From assembly GCA_035652095.1 (NCBI GenBank), contig DASREM010000031.1:27736-91735 (forward strand): a stretch of DNA of 64,000 nt, written 5' to 3'. A program made the translations under genes and the position numbers. The notes below the pieces were generated by a model. It did not search any database. It saw only the letters and a program-made list of their open reading frames with translations, and was not told where the DNA came from. Within the stretch, counting starts at the first letter, position 1; each line of letters begins with the position of its first letter. Below, one piece after another: positions 49,409 through 58,839 of the stretch. Origin of the DNA: DASREM01 sp035652095 (GTDB lineage Bacteria > Acidobacteriota > Terriglobia > Terriglobales > Acidobacteriaceae).

Positions 49409-52307
49409 TGACAGCCTTCCTGGTCAAGGGGAAATCAAGGTAAAACGTGGTGCCCTCCCCAGGATGGCTTTCCACGCGAATCTTTCCGGAGTGTTCCTGA
49501 ATAATTCCGTAGGTGACAGACAGCCCCAGGCCCGTACCCCGGTTCTGGCCCTCGCGGGGAGCTGTCTTGGTGGTGAAAAAGGGATCGTAAATCCGGTTGA
49601 TATGTTCCTGCGCGATCCCGCTGCCAGTATCGGAGACAACGACGCTGACGCCATCGCCGTTGGCGGTCGAGATTCTCAGAGTGCCCCCCGACGGCATCGC
49701 GTCTCGCGCATTCATGAACAGGTTCAAGAAAACCTGCTGCAAGCGCCCGGGGTTGCCGGTGATGAGCGGAAGATGCTGGCACAGTTCGTCCTGTACGCTG
49801 ACCCGCGAGGTCTTGAACTGATGCTCGAGCAGGGCCAGGGTGTCGGTGATAATCTTGTTGATGTCTACGCCAGTAAACTCCGTGGTGCTGGTGCGCGAGA
49901 AATTGAGCAGGTTGTTGACGATCTCCGAGGCCCGGAAACTCTGCCGGGTAATCTTCTCGAGCAGGCCGCTTTTCTGCGGGTCTCCCTGCAACTGCTTGGC
50001 AAGCATCTGCGAGTACGACGAGATCACGGCGAGGGGAGTGTTCACCTCGTGCGCCACTCCAGCCGCAAGCAGGCCGATGGATGACAGTTTGTCCGCCTGT
50101 GACAGTTGGGCCTCGAGATCCACGCGCTCGGTGATGTCGTCCATGATGATCAGGCGCCCAATCACGTTGAACTTTCTTGTGACCAGCGGCGCGATGGCAA
50201 CGTTCACCACGCGATTTTCTCCCGCCGGAGTAGAGAGCCGGAACTTGTACAGGTTATGAATCCCGGGATTCTGCCGGACACGGTAGAACTCTTCCACGAA
50301 CTCCGCAGGAAACACCTCGCCCAAAGGCCGGGTGAGGGCCTGCCAGCGCGGCAGGGCGTACATCACTTCCATCTGGGAATTCCAGGACTCGATCCGGTCC
50401 GCCAGATCTACCGCCAGCACCCCGACGTTGATGGACTCGACGATGTTCTCGTTGAAATCCTTGAGCCGCTCGTATTCGGCCACTTTCTGTTCCAGCGAGG
50501 CGTAGAGGCGGGCGTTCTGGATGGCGATGCCGACGTAACCGGCCACCGATTCCAGCAGTTCGATGTCCTCGCTGGTGAGGAAGTCGCCTTCGATGGTCTT
50601 TCCCAGCCCGAGAAAGGCGACGGTACGCTGTTGCGCGCGGCACGGAATGTAATAGTTCAAGTCCAACTTGGCGATCGTGTTCTGCGCTCTTTGGTCCTCT
50701 CTCGGAACTTGATGCGTGTTGTCGAAGAAGAGGTGGCCGGCTTCCATCTCCGGGCGTGGCATGTCCAGGAAGGAGAGGTCCACGCCGCTGGTCTGAGTCA
50801 TGCCGAATGACTTGGCCAGCATGAAGGGATGCGGAGGTTCTGGCGCCGACAAGAAGACAGCCATGCGATCGACCAGCAAAGTGCGCGACAGGCGATCCAC
50901 GAGCGAGTTGAGCATTTTGTCCAGATCGGTCTCCGAACTCAACTCGCGTCCGAACTCGATGAGGGTCTTGCGATAGTCGTAACGCGTGCGGTAGAAGAAC
51001 TGGTCGCTGCGGGCCTGGATCCATTTGCGCACCGGGTCGAACAACAACGCGGTAACGACAATGGCCAGGATCATGCCGGCCGGACCCGAGCTTGGAATCC
51101 GGGCATGCACCAGTTCTGCGACCCCGGCGACGGCCGCGAAGTAAACGCCTGCGATGGAGGCTGCGGCCAGGGTGTACACCATGCCGCGCTTGAAGATCAG
51201 GTCTACGTCCATCAAGCGGTAGCGGAATATGGCGTATCCGAAGGTGAGCGGCAGCAATCCCAGCGAGAGCACCGATACTTTCATCGCGGTCGTCGGGAGC
51301 GTTCCCATCATGTAGGGAACGACGTAGATCAGGGTAAAGGGCGCGACGGCGAGGATGGTGCCGCGAGTGATCCACTTCAACTGCTGGCGAAGTATCGGAG
51401 TGCCGGCGCGGCGATAGTTGTTGAGGAGCACAGCCGCGGCAGCGACGAACAAGCACGTGAGATAGGCCCACTCAATGCGGTCGAGGTTCCAGCGCAGATT
51501 CTCGGAAGCCTGGAGGAACACCACCGCTGAAATGTGCAGCATGAGCAGCAGCGCGCCGGGCAGGTACACCAGCGCCAGAATCCAGCGGTGCTTTCGGATG
51601 AATGCCGGCCGCTCCGGGAAGGTCAGGACAAAATGCAGGAACAGGGCCGGCTGCAGCAACCACGCCACCACGTTGCCCCAGTAAATCTGCCAATCAAAGA
51701 CGTTCAGCTTGCCGGTGTACTTGAAGGCGTAAAAAATGAACGAGATCAGACAGAAAACATAGAAATGGGTCGATCCGGGCGCGGTCCAGCGACGCAAGAG
51801 AACATAAAGCCCGATGCCCAGGTAGATCAGGGCGATAAAGCGCAGCCACTGGTTGAGCGAGCGCTCAGCGGGAACGAGAATGACCACGGCCTCGACCGGC
51901 ACCGACTGCCGCAGCACCGAGTAGTTCGCTTTGGACCAGGCTCCAACGCGGTACAGTTGTCGCGACAAGGCACTGGCGTTACCAATGTCCTGCTGATTGA
52001 TCCTGATCAACTGGTCGCCCGGGCGGATTCCGGCTTTGTCGCCGGGACCGCTGGTCTCGACCTGCTTGGCGGTGAGCCTCCCGGCCTGCTCCACCCACCA
52101 CACCCCGTCATCCGGAACCTGGAACTCGCGCTCTTTCTGGAAATTGACCGCTGCATACACGACGGCGGCAGCCGTCAACAGCATCAGGAAGGCGGCGGTA
52201 AAGCGGACTTGGAAATCCTTGTTCATGGACCCCGACGGCGAGTTCGTTGATGGAGCGGAACTTCTCCTGCTTTGTTTCTGCACGTTCGCTGCCACGGTTG
52301 GGGTCAT
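49401..52307 (-). CDS. PDZ-membrane-GAF-PAS sensor histidine kinase
   Basis: 968 residues from ATG 52307; an internal ATG at 52226 gives a slightly better ribosome site and drops 27 polar residues. Order of domains: TM helix near 36-56, a PDZ domain near 75-150 (GPGDKAGIRPGDQLIRINQQ) on the outer face, about eight further helices, a GAF domain (470-620), a PAS domain (640-735), HisKA with the phosphorylated His753 in GVAHEVNTPLAVI, and a HATPase with NLFMNARDAMPSGG and GTGLGLSVTYGI. It probably senses an envelope or lipid signal via the PDZ. It overlaps the NtrC-class regulator by eight bases. Confidence 0.88.
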   Translation of the reverse strand: MTPTVAANVQKQSRRSSAPSTNSPSGSMNKDFQVRFTAAFLMLLTAAAVVYAAVNFQKEREFQVPDDGVWWVEQAGRLTAKQVETSGPGDKAGIRPGDQLIRINQQDIGNASALSRQLYRVGAWSKANYSVLRQSVPVEAVVILVPAERSLNQWLRFIALIYLGIGLYVLLRRWTAPGSTHFYVFCLISFIFYAFKYTGKLNVFDWQIYWGNVVAWLLQPALFLHFVLTFPERPAFIRKHRWILALVYLPGALLLMLHISAVVFLQASENLRWNLDRIEWAYLTCLFVAAAAVLLNNYRRAGTPILRQQLKWITRGTILAVAPFTLIYVVPYMMGTLPTTAMKVSVLSLGLLPLTFGYAIFRYRLMDVDLIFKRGMVYTLAAASIAGVYFAAVAGVAELVHARIPSSGPAGMILAIVVTALLFDPVRKWIQARSDQFFYRTRYDYRKTLIEFGRELSSETDLDKMLNSLVDRLSRTLLVDRMAVFLSAPEPPHPFMLAKSFGMTQTSGVDLSFLDMPRPEMEAGHLFFDNTHQVPREDQRAQNTIAKLDLNYYIPCRAQQRTVAFLGLGKTIEGDFLTSEDIELLESVAGYVGIAIQNARLYASLEQKVAEYERLKDFNENIVESINVGVLAVDLADRIESWNSQMEVMYALPRWQALTRPLGEVFPAEFVEEFYRVRQNPGIHNLYKFRLSTPAGENRVVNVAIAPLVTRKFNVIGRLIIMDDITERVDLEAQLSQADKLSSIGLLAAGVAHEVNTPLAVISSYSQMLAKQLQGDPQKSGLLEKITRQSFRASEIVNNLLNFSRTSTTEFTGVDINKIITDTLALLEHQFKTSRVSVQDELCQHLPLITGNPGRLQQVFLNLFMNARDAMPSGGTLRISTANGDGVSVVVSDTGSGIAQEHINRIYDPFFTTKTAPREGQNRGTGLGLSVTYGIIQEHSGKIRVESHPGEGTTFYLDFPLTRKAVNV

Positions 52308-52563
52308 CAGAAGACTTCTAAGTCACATGCCCAGAATAACTTCTCCGATTATAGGTGGATTCGCAACCGCCAGCTACGGTTTTTGGAATGTTGATCTTGG
52401 AATTTGTAAGTGACTGGCGAGACACAGCTTACGCAAGCCAGCACGGAAGTTGGGAAAATGTTATGTGGTTCTTGTCTCTGCGGGAGGCACACGGGCCAAG
52501 CTTGAGCCGAACGGTCCAAGAGAACTCCGGGCCGCACGTGGATGCTCTAGAATGGAGTCCTCC

Positions 52564-53796
52564 ATGACAGCCACAGAAGAGATCATCCAGCGTGAAAAGT
52601 ACTTCCTGCTCCCGACCTACAACCGATATCCGGTCGTGCTCACCCGGGGGAAAGGGGTTTTTCTGTACGACATTGATGGCCAGAAGTACCTGGATTTTGT
52701 GGCCGGGCTGGGAGTAAACGCGCTCGGGCATGCGCATCCTGCCATCGTGAAAGTGATTCGTGAGCAGGCCGCCAAAGTCATTCATCTCTCGAACCTCTAC
52801 TACAACGAATACCAGGGCCGACTCGCTGAAAGACTTTGCCTGCTTTCCGGAATGCAAAAGGTTTTCTTTTCCAACAGCGGGACCGAAGCCATCGAAGGCT
52901 CGATCAAACTGGCCAGGCTTGCCGGCCACCGCGCGGGAGGGGAGCGCAAGAGTGAACTGGTCGCGCTGGAAGGTTCGTATCACGGGCGAACATTCGGCGC
53001 CATGTCTTTGACCGGCCAGGACAAGTACCGCAAAGGTTTTGAGCCACTTCTCGACGATGTGCACTTCGTTCCACAAAACGACGTCGCGGCCCTGCGGAGT
53101 GCAGTGAATGAGAACACCTGCGCCATCGTGCTGGAACCCATCTTCGGCGAGGGCGGAGTGCGAGAGTGCAGCGCGGAATTTCTCGGGGAATGCCGGGCAC
53201 TGGCCGATCAGCACAAAGCGGCATTGATTTTCGACGAGATCCAGTGTGGGCTTGGACGGACCGGAACGATATTTGCGTTTCAGGCGTTCGGCGTAACGCC
53301 CGACATTGTGGCAATCGCCAAACCGATCGCCGCCGGGTTTCCCTTAGGCGCATTCCTTGCCAAGGACGAGTTTGCGTCGGCCATTGCTCCCGGACAGCAC
53401 GGTACAACCTTCGGAGGCGGACCGATGGCGTGCCGCGTGGCTCTGGAATATTTCGCGGTCCTGGAGCAGGAGAACCTTCTGCAGAACGTGAATCGAGTGG
53501 GAGCCTATCTGCAACAGGAACTGAAAGCGCTGGTCGAGAAGTACGCGGCCGCGCAACAAGCCCGGGGCCGCGGCTTCATTCAAGGCCTGCAACTCGAGGT
53601 GCCGGCGCGGCCGATCGTTGAGCAGGCGCTTGGCGAAGGCGTTCTCTTCAACAGCACCCAGGACACCGTCCTCCGATTTCTGCCGCCTTTCATGCTGGAA
53701 GAGAAGCATGTGGACAAGGGCATCAAAGTTCTGAAGAAGTTGCTGGGCAAAAAACGTGCCAACAGCAGTCTGGTCGAGCGACTGCTTTCGTCCTGA
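52564..53796 (+). CDS. argD: Class III aminotransferase, acetylornithine aminotransferase-like
   Basis: 410 residues from ATG 52564, with GGAG six bases upstream; a longer frame to 52450 is not supported. Class III PLP-enzyme features: FLDFVAGLGVNALGHAHPAI, FFSNSGTEAIEGSIKLARLA (PLP-phosphate loop), EGSYHGRTFGAMSLTGQDKY, and DEIQCGLGRTGTIFAFQAFG followed by the Schiff-base Lys in AIAKPIAAGFPLGAF. The G-x-x-H-G-x-T-x-G-G box is intact (GQHGTTFGGGPMACRVALEY). In arginine synthesis ArgD transaminates N-acetylornithine; the same fold serves DapC and GABA transaminases, and no arg gene is adjacent, so ArgD is a family-level guess. Confidence 0.8.
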   Translation: MTATEEIIQREKYFLLPTYNRYPVVLTRGKGVFLYDIDGQKYLDFVAGLGVNALGHAHPAIVKVIREQAAKVIHLSNLYYNEYQGRLAERLCLLSGMQKVFFSNSGTEAIEGSIKLARLAGHRAGGERKSELVALEGSYHGRTFGAMSLTGQDKYRKGFEPLLDDVHFVPQNDVAALRSAVNENTCAIVLEPIFGEGGVRECSAEFLGECRALADQHKAALIFDEIQCGLGRTGTIFAFQAFGVTPDIVAIAKPIAAGFPLGAFLAKDEFASAIAPGQHGTTFGGGPMACRVALEYFAVLEQENLLQNVNRVGAYLQQELKALVEKYAAAQQARGRGFIQGLQLEVPARPIVEQALGEGVLFNSTQDTVLRFLPPFMLEEKHVDKGIKVLKKLLGKKRANSSLVERLLSS

Positions 53797-53805
53797 GGCA
53801 TCATG

Positions 53806-53835
53806 AAAAAAGAGGGAAGCCAAAGAGCTTCCCTC
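53806..53835 (-). terminator. Hairpin with a T-run on the minus strand, between two plus-strand genes
   Basis: GAGGGAAGC, six-base loop, GCTTCCCTC (53812-53835). The A-run at 53806-53811 becomes TTTTTT after the hairpin on the minus strand, so it would terminate leftward transcription. Both flanking genes run rightward. For the plus strand the hairpin has no T-run. Confidence 0.5.
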
Positions 53836-53888
53836 ACAAAGTGACAGAGGCGATATCAATTAGATAGAAGCGCGCGATTTCAGAAAAG

Positions 53889-54767
53889 TTGTCCTTCGCG
53901 AAAAGAAACCCCGTGACCTCCACCTCGCCGCGATGCAATCAGTACGAGCAATGGGTTACGGTAGATGGAGTTCGCACTCGCTATCTGCAGGCCGGGTCTG
54001 GCCTTCCTCTGATCCTGATTCATGGGCTGCTGGGTTATTCCTTTTCCTGGCGATTCGCGCTTCCGGCGCTGGCACCGGAATTCCATGTGATTGCGCCAGA
54101 TTTGCCGGGAGCAGGTTTCTCCGAATGCAGGCAGGACCTCGATTTTCGGCTGCGGGAAATCGCGAAGCGCCTGCTGCGCTTTCTGGACGTACTGGAAATC
54201 GGCGATTGTTATCTGCTTGGCTCTTCTCACGGCGGCGCGGTGGCCATGATGGCGGCGTCGCTGGCTCCGGAGCGCATACAAAAACTGGTCCTGGTCTCGC
54301 CTGTGAACCCGTGGTCCGCGGTCGGCAGGCGACGGGTGTGGCTGTTGAGTCGAGCCGCCATCGCGCCTCTGTTCAACCGCTGGGCGCCACGTTTTAAGCT
54401 TACGCATGCGTGGGTGTTGCGAAGGCTTTACGGTAATGCGCAGAAGGTTCCTCCCGGAACACTTGAGGGCTACTCAGCTCCATATGCAAGGCCGGGATCG
54501 TTCACGCATAACCTGAAAATTCTCCAAAGCTGGCAGGATGATCTCAAGGAGTTGAAAGCTGCCTTGCCGGGTATTGCTCATATCCCCACGCTGCTGATTT
54601 GGGGAACGCTGGACCGAGCCGTGACTCCAGCTTCGGCGCATGCATTGAAGAAACAATTTCGCGATGCACGGCTGGTTACACTCGAAGGGGTGGGACACCT
54701 TCCCTACGAAGAGGCTCCGGAAGAATTCAACCTTAAGGTCAAAGAGTTTCTGGAGATGCCGGCGTAA
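53889..54767 (+). CDS. Alpha/beta hydrolase
   Basis: 292 residues from TTG 53889; a GTG at 53913 (residue 9) is an alternative. Fold signatures: LILIHGLLGYSFSWRFALPA (oxyanion loop), VIAPDLPGAGFSE, the nucleophile elbow LLGSSHGGAVAMM (Ser113), LIWGTLDRAVTP (Asp242) and GVGHLPYEEAP (His270). The triad is complete, so it is likely an active esterase, haloalkane-like or epoxide-like hydrolase; the substrate is not predictable. Cytoplasmic, no signal. It is followed after 45 bases by the DedA gene on the same strand. Confidence 0.83.
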   Translation: MSFAKRNPVTSTSPRCNQYEQWVTVDGVRTRYLQAGSGLPLILIHGLLGYSFSWRFALPALAPEFHVIAPDLPGAGFSECRQDLDFRLREIAKRLLRFLDVLEIGDCYLLGSSHGGAVAMMAASLAPERIQKLVLVSPVNPWSAVGRRRVWLLSRAAIAPLFNRWAPRFKLTHAWVLRRLYGNAQKVPPGTLEGYSAPYARPGSFTHNLKILQSWQDDLKELKAALPGIAHIPTLLIWGTLDRAVTPASAHALKKQFRDARLVTLEGVGHLPYEEAPEEFNLKVKEFLEMPA

Positions 54768-54812
54768 ACACGCCTTCTGTTACTCTCAGGACGTCACAGC
54801 GATTCCTCGTCA

Positions 54813-55415
54813 ATGGCTGAGCAAATCTTCGAAGTCCTTCGTGGGTACCTGATCCAATATGGATATGGCACGGTCGCAGTCGTGCTGATGCTCGAAAATG
54901 CCGGTCTGCCCGTCCCCGGTGAGACCATCCTTCTGCTGGCGAGCTTCCTGGCTTATTCCGAGCACAGATTGCAGTTGCCCTACATCATCCTGGTGGGAGT
55001 CATTGCCGCGACCCTTGGCGACAATCTGGGCTTTGCATTGGGTTACTACGGAGGGCGCCCGCTGCTCGACCGGTATCAACGAACCTTCCGCATCAGCCAT
55101 TCCGTGATCGAACGCGGAGAGGAGTTGTTCCGCAAGTACGGCGCTTTCACGATCTTTGTGGCGCGATTTATCGCGGGTATGCGCATTGTGGCGGGGCCCC
55201 TGGCGGGGGTCCTGCGCATGGACTGGCGGAAGTTTTTGCTCTTCAACTTTCTTGGCGCAGCGCTCTGGGTCTCGGTGATTTCGCTGGCCGGATACCTCTT
55301 CGGACAGCACTGGGAGCGATTGTTCCGACTTCTTCACGAGGTCAGTATTGGATTGCTGGTTGCGGGGACGGTCGCGATTGCGTGGCTGTGGTATCGCAGG
55401 CGAAAACGCGGCTGA
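54813..55415 (+). CDS. DedA-family membrane protein
   Basis: 200 residues with about five hydrophobic segments. The DedA signature is visible as LMLENAGLPVPGETILLLAS, TLGDNLGFALGYYGGRPL, and the arginine pair in FVARFIAGMRIVAGPLAGVL, with the amphipathic re-entrant loops expected of the VTT fold. DedA proteins are needed for envelope homeostasis and are implicated in recycling undecaprenyl phosphate or flipping lipids. It lies between the hydrolase and the DUF58 gene, all on one strand. It is the second VTT-domain gene in the window, with the other at 39728. Confidence 0.88.
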   Translation: MAEQIFEVLRGYLIQYGYGTVAVVLMLENAGLPVPGETILLLASFLAYSEHRLQLPYIILVGVIAATLGDNLGFALGYYGGRPLLDRYQRTFRISHSVIERGEELFRKYGAFTIFVARFIAGMRIVAGPLAGVLRMDWRKFLLFNFLGAALWVSVISLAGYLFGQHWERLFRLLHEVSIGLLVAGTVAIAWLWYRRRKRG

Positions 55416-55490
55416 ATTACTCTCGTACCCTTCCCGAGCGTTGATGAGGGGGAAGTGCGGTGCTACGCTCGACAAAGCCATTTCCCGCCC

Positions 55491-56903
55491 ATGGTGTCCA
55501 GTCCCAAAGTCGGAGTCGGAAGGCTCGCGCGCTTCCTGCATGTAAACATCCCCGAAGTCTGGCTGCGTTTCCTGCTGGCGCTGGTTGGCCTGGTGCTGGC
55601 CTTTGGGGCGGCGCTGTTTTCGACGGTTTCGAGGGAGTCGGGAAATCTCTGGGCCACTTTAATCCTGGCTTCCGTGGCGCTGTTACTGGCGACCGTCGTG
55701 GGCCTGACCACCGTGCCTTACCTGGCGCAGCGTGTGGCGACTGCGAGGCTGCGGGAAGCGCTCGAGTACGAAGTCACGCGGGTGGGAATCATCTATCTCG
55801 TAATCGTGTTGCTGATCGGCATCGCGGCCCTGAACACGGGCAACAACCTGCTCTACATCGTGGTGGCGGCGATGCTGGCCGCGATTCTGGTTTCAGGAAT
55901 CGGGTCCGGCTTCATGTTGCGCGGCCTGGAACTTGATGTTCGGCTTCCGCAGCATGTTTTCGCCCGCCGCAGCGTGGGCGGGCGACTGGTGCTCAAGAAC
56001 CTGCGCCGGAGGATTCCGGCGTTTTCCGTCAGCATCGTGGCCCTGAAGAGCACCCGCCAGAAGAAGCACTGGAAACTTGCGCCTTCCAACTTTACGTTTC
56101 CCCCGGGACGGGCCGCGGGGGAGTCGTGGTTTCAGATTCCAGACCGGCGCTTGCAGCGGGTTGCAGATTCGCCTGCCCCGCCGACCATCTTCGAAGGCAG
56201 CGCCTACTTCCCGTATCTTCCCGCAGGGCACGATTTGTCGGCCGAGGTCGAGTTGCGCTTCGAGCGTCGCGGGCGCTATCGCCAGGACAGCTTCGGACTG
56301 ATGACCCGGTTTCCGTTTCCGTTTCTGCGCAAGACGCGACGCGTTCCGATCTCAAAAGAAGTCATCGTGTATCCCCCGGTTGAACCGACGGACCAGTATT
56401 TCGAGATCCTGCCCATGATCACCGGGGAATTTGAAACCTTCGCGCGCGGTCGAGGGCACGATTTGTACCGCATCCGCGAATACTTGCCGCAAGATTCTGC
56501 GCGCTACATTGATTGGAAAGCGACGGCGCGTTCCGGAACCGCCATGGTGAGAGAGTTCAGCCGCGAGGACGAACGCAAGCTGAGGATTGTTTTTGATAAT
56601 CCCGAGCCCGGCGCGGCAACCGAAGAAGCGTATGAAAACGTGGTGGCGCTGGCAGCCTCGCTGGGCTGGCATTTCGCTGAAGAAAATTCAGACATTTCAT
56701 TCCTGGCCCAAGGCTATGGGGGCGGCCCGGACATCTACCGCTTTCTGGAGTATCTTGCCATGGTGAAACCGAGTTCCGGTCCGTCTCTGTTGGAAAACCT
56801 GAGCGTCTCGGATACCTACAACATAATTTTTACGGCGCGGGCGCACGGCACCATCCCCACATCTCTTTGGGCCTGTTCGTATTTTGTTTTTATTGGCGGC
56901 TGA
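55491..56903 (+). CDS. DUF58 domain protein
   Basis: 470 residues from ATG 55491; a GTG at 55455 has AGGGGG only two bases away, too close. Three to four hydrophobic segments at the N-terminus (LRFLLALVGLVLAFGAALFS, IIYLVIVLLIGIAALNTGNN) anchor it in the inner membrane. The cytoplasmic or periplasmic part contains the diagnostic DUF58 motif GRGHDLYRIREYLPQDSARY with IDWKATARSGTAMVREF. DUF58 proteins usually work with MoxR ATPases and transglutaminase-like proteins in envelope stress or cofactor insertion; no moxR is adjacent here. A downstream secreted glycine-zipper gene is on the same strand. Confidence 0.87.
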   Translation: MVSSPKVGVGRLARFLHVNIPEVWLRFLLALVGLVLAFGAALFSTVSRESGNLWATLILASVALLLATVVGLTTVPYLAQRVATARLREALEYEVTRVGIIYLVIVLLIGIAALNTGNNLLYIVVAAMLAAILVSGIGSGFMLRGLELDVRLPQHVFARRSVGGRLVLKNLRRRIPAFSVSIVALKSTRQKKHWKLAPSNFTFPPGRAAGESWFQIPDRRLQRVADSPAPPTIFEGSAYFPYLPAGHDLSAEVELRFERRGRYRQDSFGLMTRFPFPFLRKTRRVPISKEVIVYPPVEPTDQYFEILPMITGEFETFARGRGHDLYRIREYLPQDSARYIDWKATARSGTAMVREFSREDERKLRIVFDNPEPGAATEEAYENVVALAASLGWHFAEENSDISFLAQGYGGGPDIYRFLEYLAMVKPSSGPSLLENLSVSDTYNIIFTARAHGTIPTSLWACSYFVFIGG

Positions 56904-57003
56904 GCGGAGCAGCACCACAGAATGCATACAGCCGAATGCTTCCCGGTGGCATCCCACCCTGAAAAGCTGCTAATTTGAGACTAACTTCCTGGCGAGGGCC
57001 ATT

Positions 57004-58047
57004 ATGAATCGCAGCTACCGATCTCTTTTTTCGATCCTGGTGCTTTTGTTGTTCGTGTCGTCGGTGTGGGGACAGAAGATTCCGGATGTTCCCTCGGGCA
57101 CCACGCTTCGCGTCCGCATTGACGATAAATTGAGCAGCGAAGAGAGCCAGGTGGGAGACACTTTCCACGGCACGCTCGATGAACCAGTAACGGTGGGGGG
57201 CAGAGAACTATTCCCCAAAGGTGCCGATGTGAATGGGCGAGTAACGGACGTGCACAAGTCCGGACGTTTGAGCGAGCCAGGACAACTCGACCTGGTTGTT
57301 ACCACCCTCAGTACGGGTCGGATCGCGACCTCGATTCAAACCCAGCCGCTGGTGGTGAAAGGCGAATCCCATACCAAGAGCAACGCCACGAAGATCGGAG
57401 GCGGCGCCGCATTGGGGGCGATCATTGGCGCGGTGGCAGGCGGCGGCAAAGGTGCGGCAATTGGAACGGTGGTCGGGGGTGCGGGGGGTGGCGCGGCAGC
57501 GGCGGCGACTGGGGTCAAGCCCGCGGTAGTTAACTCGGAGACGGTCCTGACATTTACGACAACGGGAGTGTCCAGCGCTGCCAGTGGAGCGCCAGCGCCT
57601 CCGGTCCAACACTCCGACGATGAGCCTACGCTACACCGCTCCGCGCCGGCTTCGAACAGTCAGACGGTGAATCAGGCGGACGCAGCCCCCAATCCCCCGC
57701 CGGACAGCGGGAATCCGCCTCCGAATTCTCCGGATGCGGGATCGCCCTTGTTTACGCTGCGCGACCGCCGGATCATTCGCAACTGCGTGAGCCAGCATGC
57801 GGCGGACTTCTCCCCGGACGCGTTGCAACGCCCGGAGTTGCCCGGGGGGGATGAACGACAGATTCGGCGTGGCGGCACCCTGCCTCCAGACGCCGATAAG
57901 AAGGCGCAGTCGCTGCCCCTGTCATGCGAGCAGCAGCTTGCGCCGCTGCCCAAGGACATGGACCGCGTGGTCTATAACGGCCGCGTTCTGCTGATTGACG
58001 CCCAAGACCAGGTGCTGGATGTATTTGCCCTGGACGACACGCAATAA
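57004..58047 (+). CDS. Secreted glycine-zipper protein (second paralog)
   Basis: 347 residues with a signal peptide MNRSYRSLFSILVLLLFVSS. A beta domain (IPDVPSGTTLRVRIDDKLSS ... ELFPKGADVNGRVTDVHKSG) precedes a glycine zipper, GGGAALGAIIGAVAGGGKGA and onward. From about residue 195 a Pro/Asn/Asp-rich low-complexity stretch (NPPPDSGNPPPNSPDAGSPL) leads to a C-terminal region ending in RVVYNGRVLLIDAQDQVLDV. The first two parts mirror the protein at 13512, so the two share an ancestor; this one has gained a C-terminal extension. Surface or periplasmic protein of unknown role. Confidence 0.75.
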   Translation: MNRSYRSLFSILVLLLFVSSVWGQKIPDVPSGTTLRVRIDDKLSSEESQVGDTFHGTLDEPVTVGGRELFPKGADVNGRVTDVHKSGRLSEPGQLDLVVTTLSTGRIATSIQTQPLVVKGESHTKSNATKIGGGAALGAIIGAVAGGGKGAAIGTVVGGAGGGAAAAATGVKPAVVNSETVLTFTTTGVSSAASGAPAPPVQHSDDEPTLHRSAPASNSQTVNQADAAPNPPPDSGNPPPNSPDAGSPLFTLRDRRIIRNCVSQHAADFSPDALQRPELPGGDERQIRRGGTLPPDADKKAQSLPLSCEQQLAPLPKDMDRVVYNGRVLLIDAQDQVLDVFALDDTQ

Positions 58048-58210
58048 GCTGAAACGGCCGGACAAAGCGCGCTTTCAACTCCTGGGCTGAGGTGAAGCAG
58101 TCCGTATTCTGCCGGCTTCCCTACACGCTTTTCCCTCTTTCCACCTCTGGCGTTTCGGCATATACTCCAGCCCGTTTGCTGTTGTCGGGGGAAAACTTAG
58201 GGGTGGGCTC

Positions 58211-58642
58211 ATGCACATATGCGAGTTGATTAAGGATCAGGAGACGTACCGCGCGGATGCCGGGCAGACAGTGCTCGATGTGGCGCAGGCAATGGTGGAC
58301 CGGAATATCGGCGCCGTGCCAGTGCTCCGCGATGGGATTCTGATCGGAATATTCTCGGAGCGCGACCTGATGCGGCGGGTGGTGGTCGAGGGCAGGGACC
58401 CCCGGTCCACTTATGTCAGCGAAGTGATGACGGAAGACCCGTTGACGGTCTCTCCGGAGGAATCGGTAGAGACCTGCATGCTGCTGATGCGACGGCACGG
58501 GTTTCGGCATCTGCCGATTTGCGAAGGAAAACAACTGCGCGCGCTGGTTTCGTTGCGCGACCTGATGCTCCACGACCTGAATGAGAAGGATGATGAAGTC
58601 CGCATGATGCGAGCCTACATTCAGGCCTGCCCGGAGACTTAG
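58211..58642 (+). CDS. Two-CBS-domain protein
   Basis: 143 residues composed of two CBS repeats: CELIKDQETYRADAGQTVLD ... DRNIGAVPVLRDGILIGIFS and VMTEDPLTVSPEESVETCML ... HGFRHLPICEGKQLRALVSL. Such Bateman modules bind adenine nucleotides and regulate a partner protein. No enzyme or transporter domain is attached, so it acts in trans or through a partner not seen here. Cytoplasmic. Confidence 0.88.
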   Translation: MHICELIKDQETYRADAGQTVLDVAQAMVDRNIGAVPVLRDGILIGIFSERDLMRRVVVEGRDPRSTYVSEVMTEDPLTVSPEESVETCMLLMRRHGFRHLPICEGKQLRALVSLRDLMLHDLNEKDDEVRMMRAYIQACPET

Positions 58643-58839
58643 GACGGTTGGGGGGTGCCACGAACGAGAAGCTCGATAGGTGGCGCGCCGCCAAGGTATA
58701 TCTAGATCCGAAGGTAACAGTTACCCCACGTTACTTTCGTTCATTGACCAATCAGCAGGAACTGATAAGTTTGCTCTAACGGCGACGCGTCTGAGCCGAC
58801 GTTGGCACCAGTTGACGCTCGAGCGGCCGTGTACCCTGC

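Noticed and set aside
58643..58839. Sigma-54 promoter before the membrane protein
   Set aside because: TTGGCAC is present near 58803, but the spacing to a GC element is wrong.
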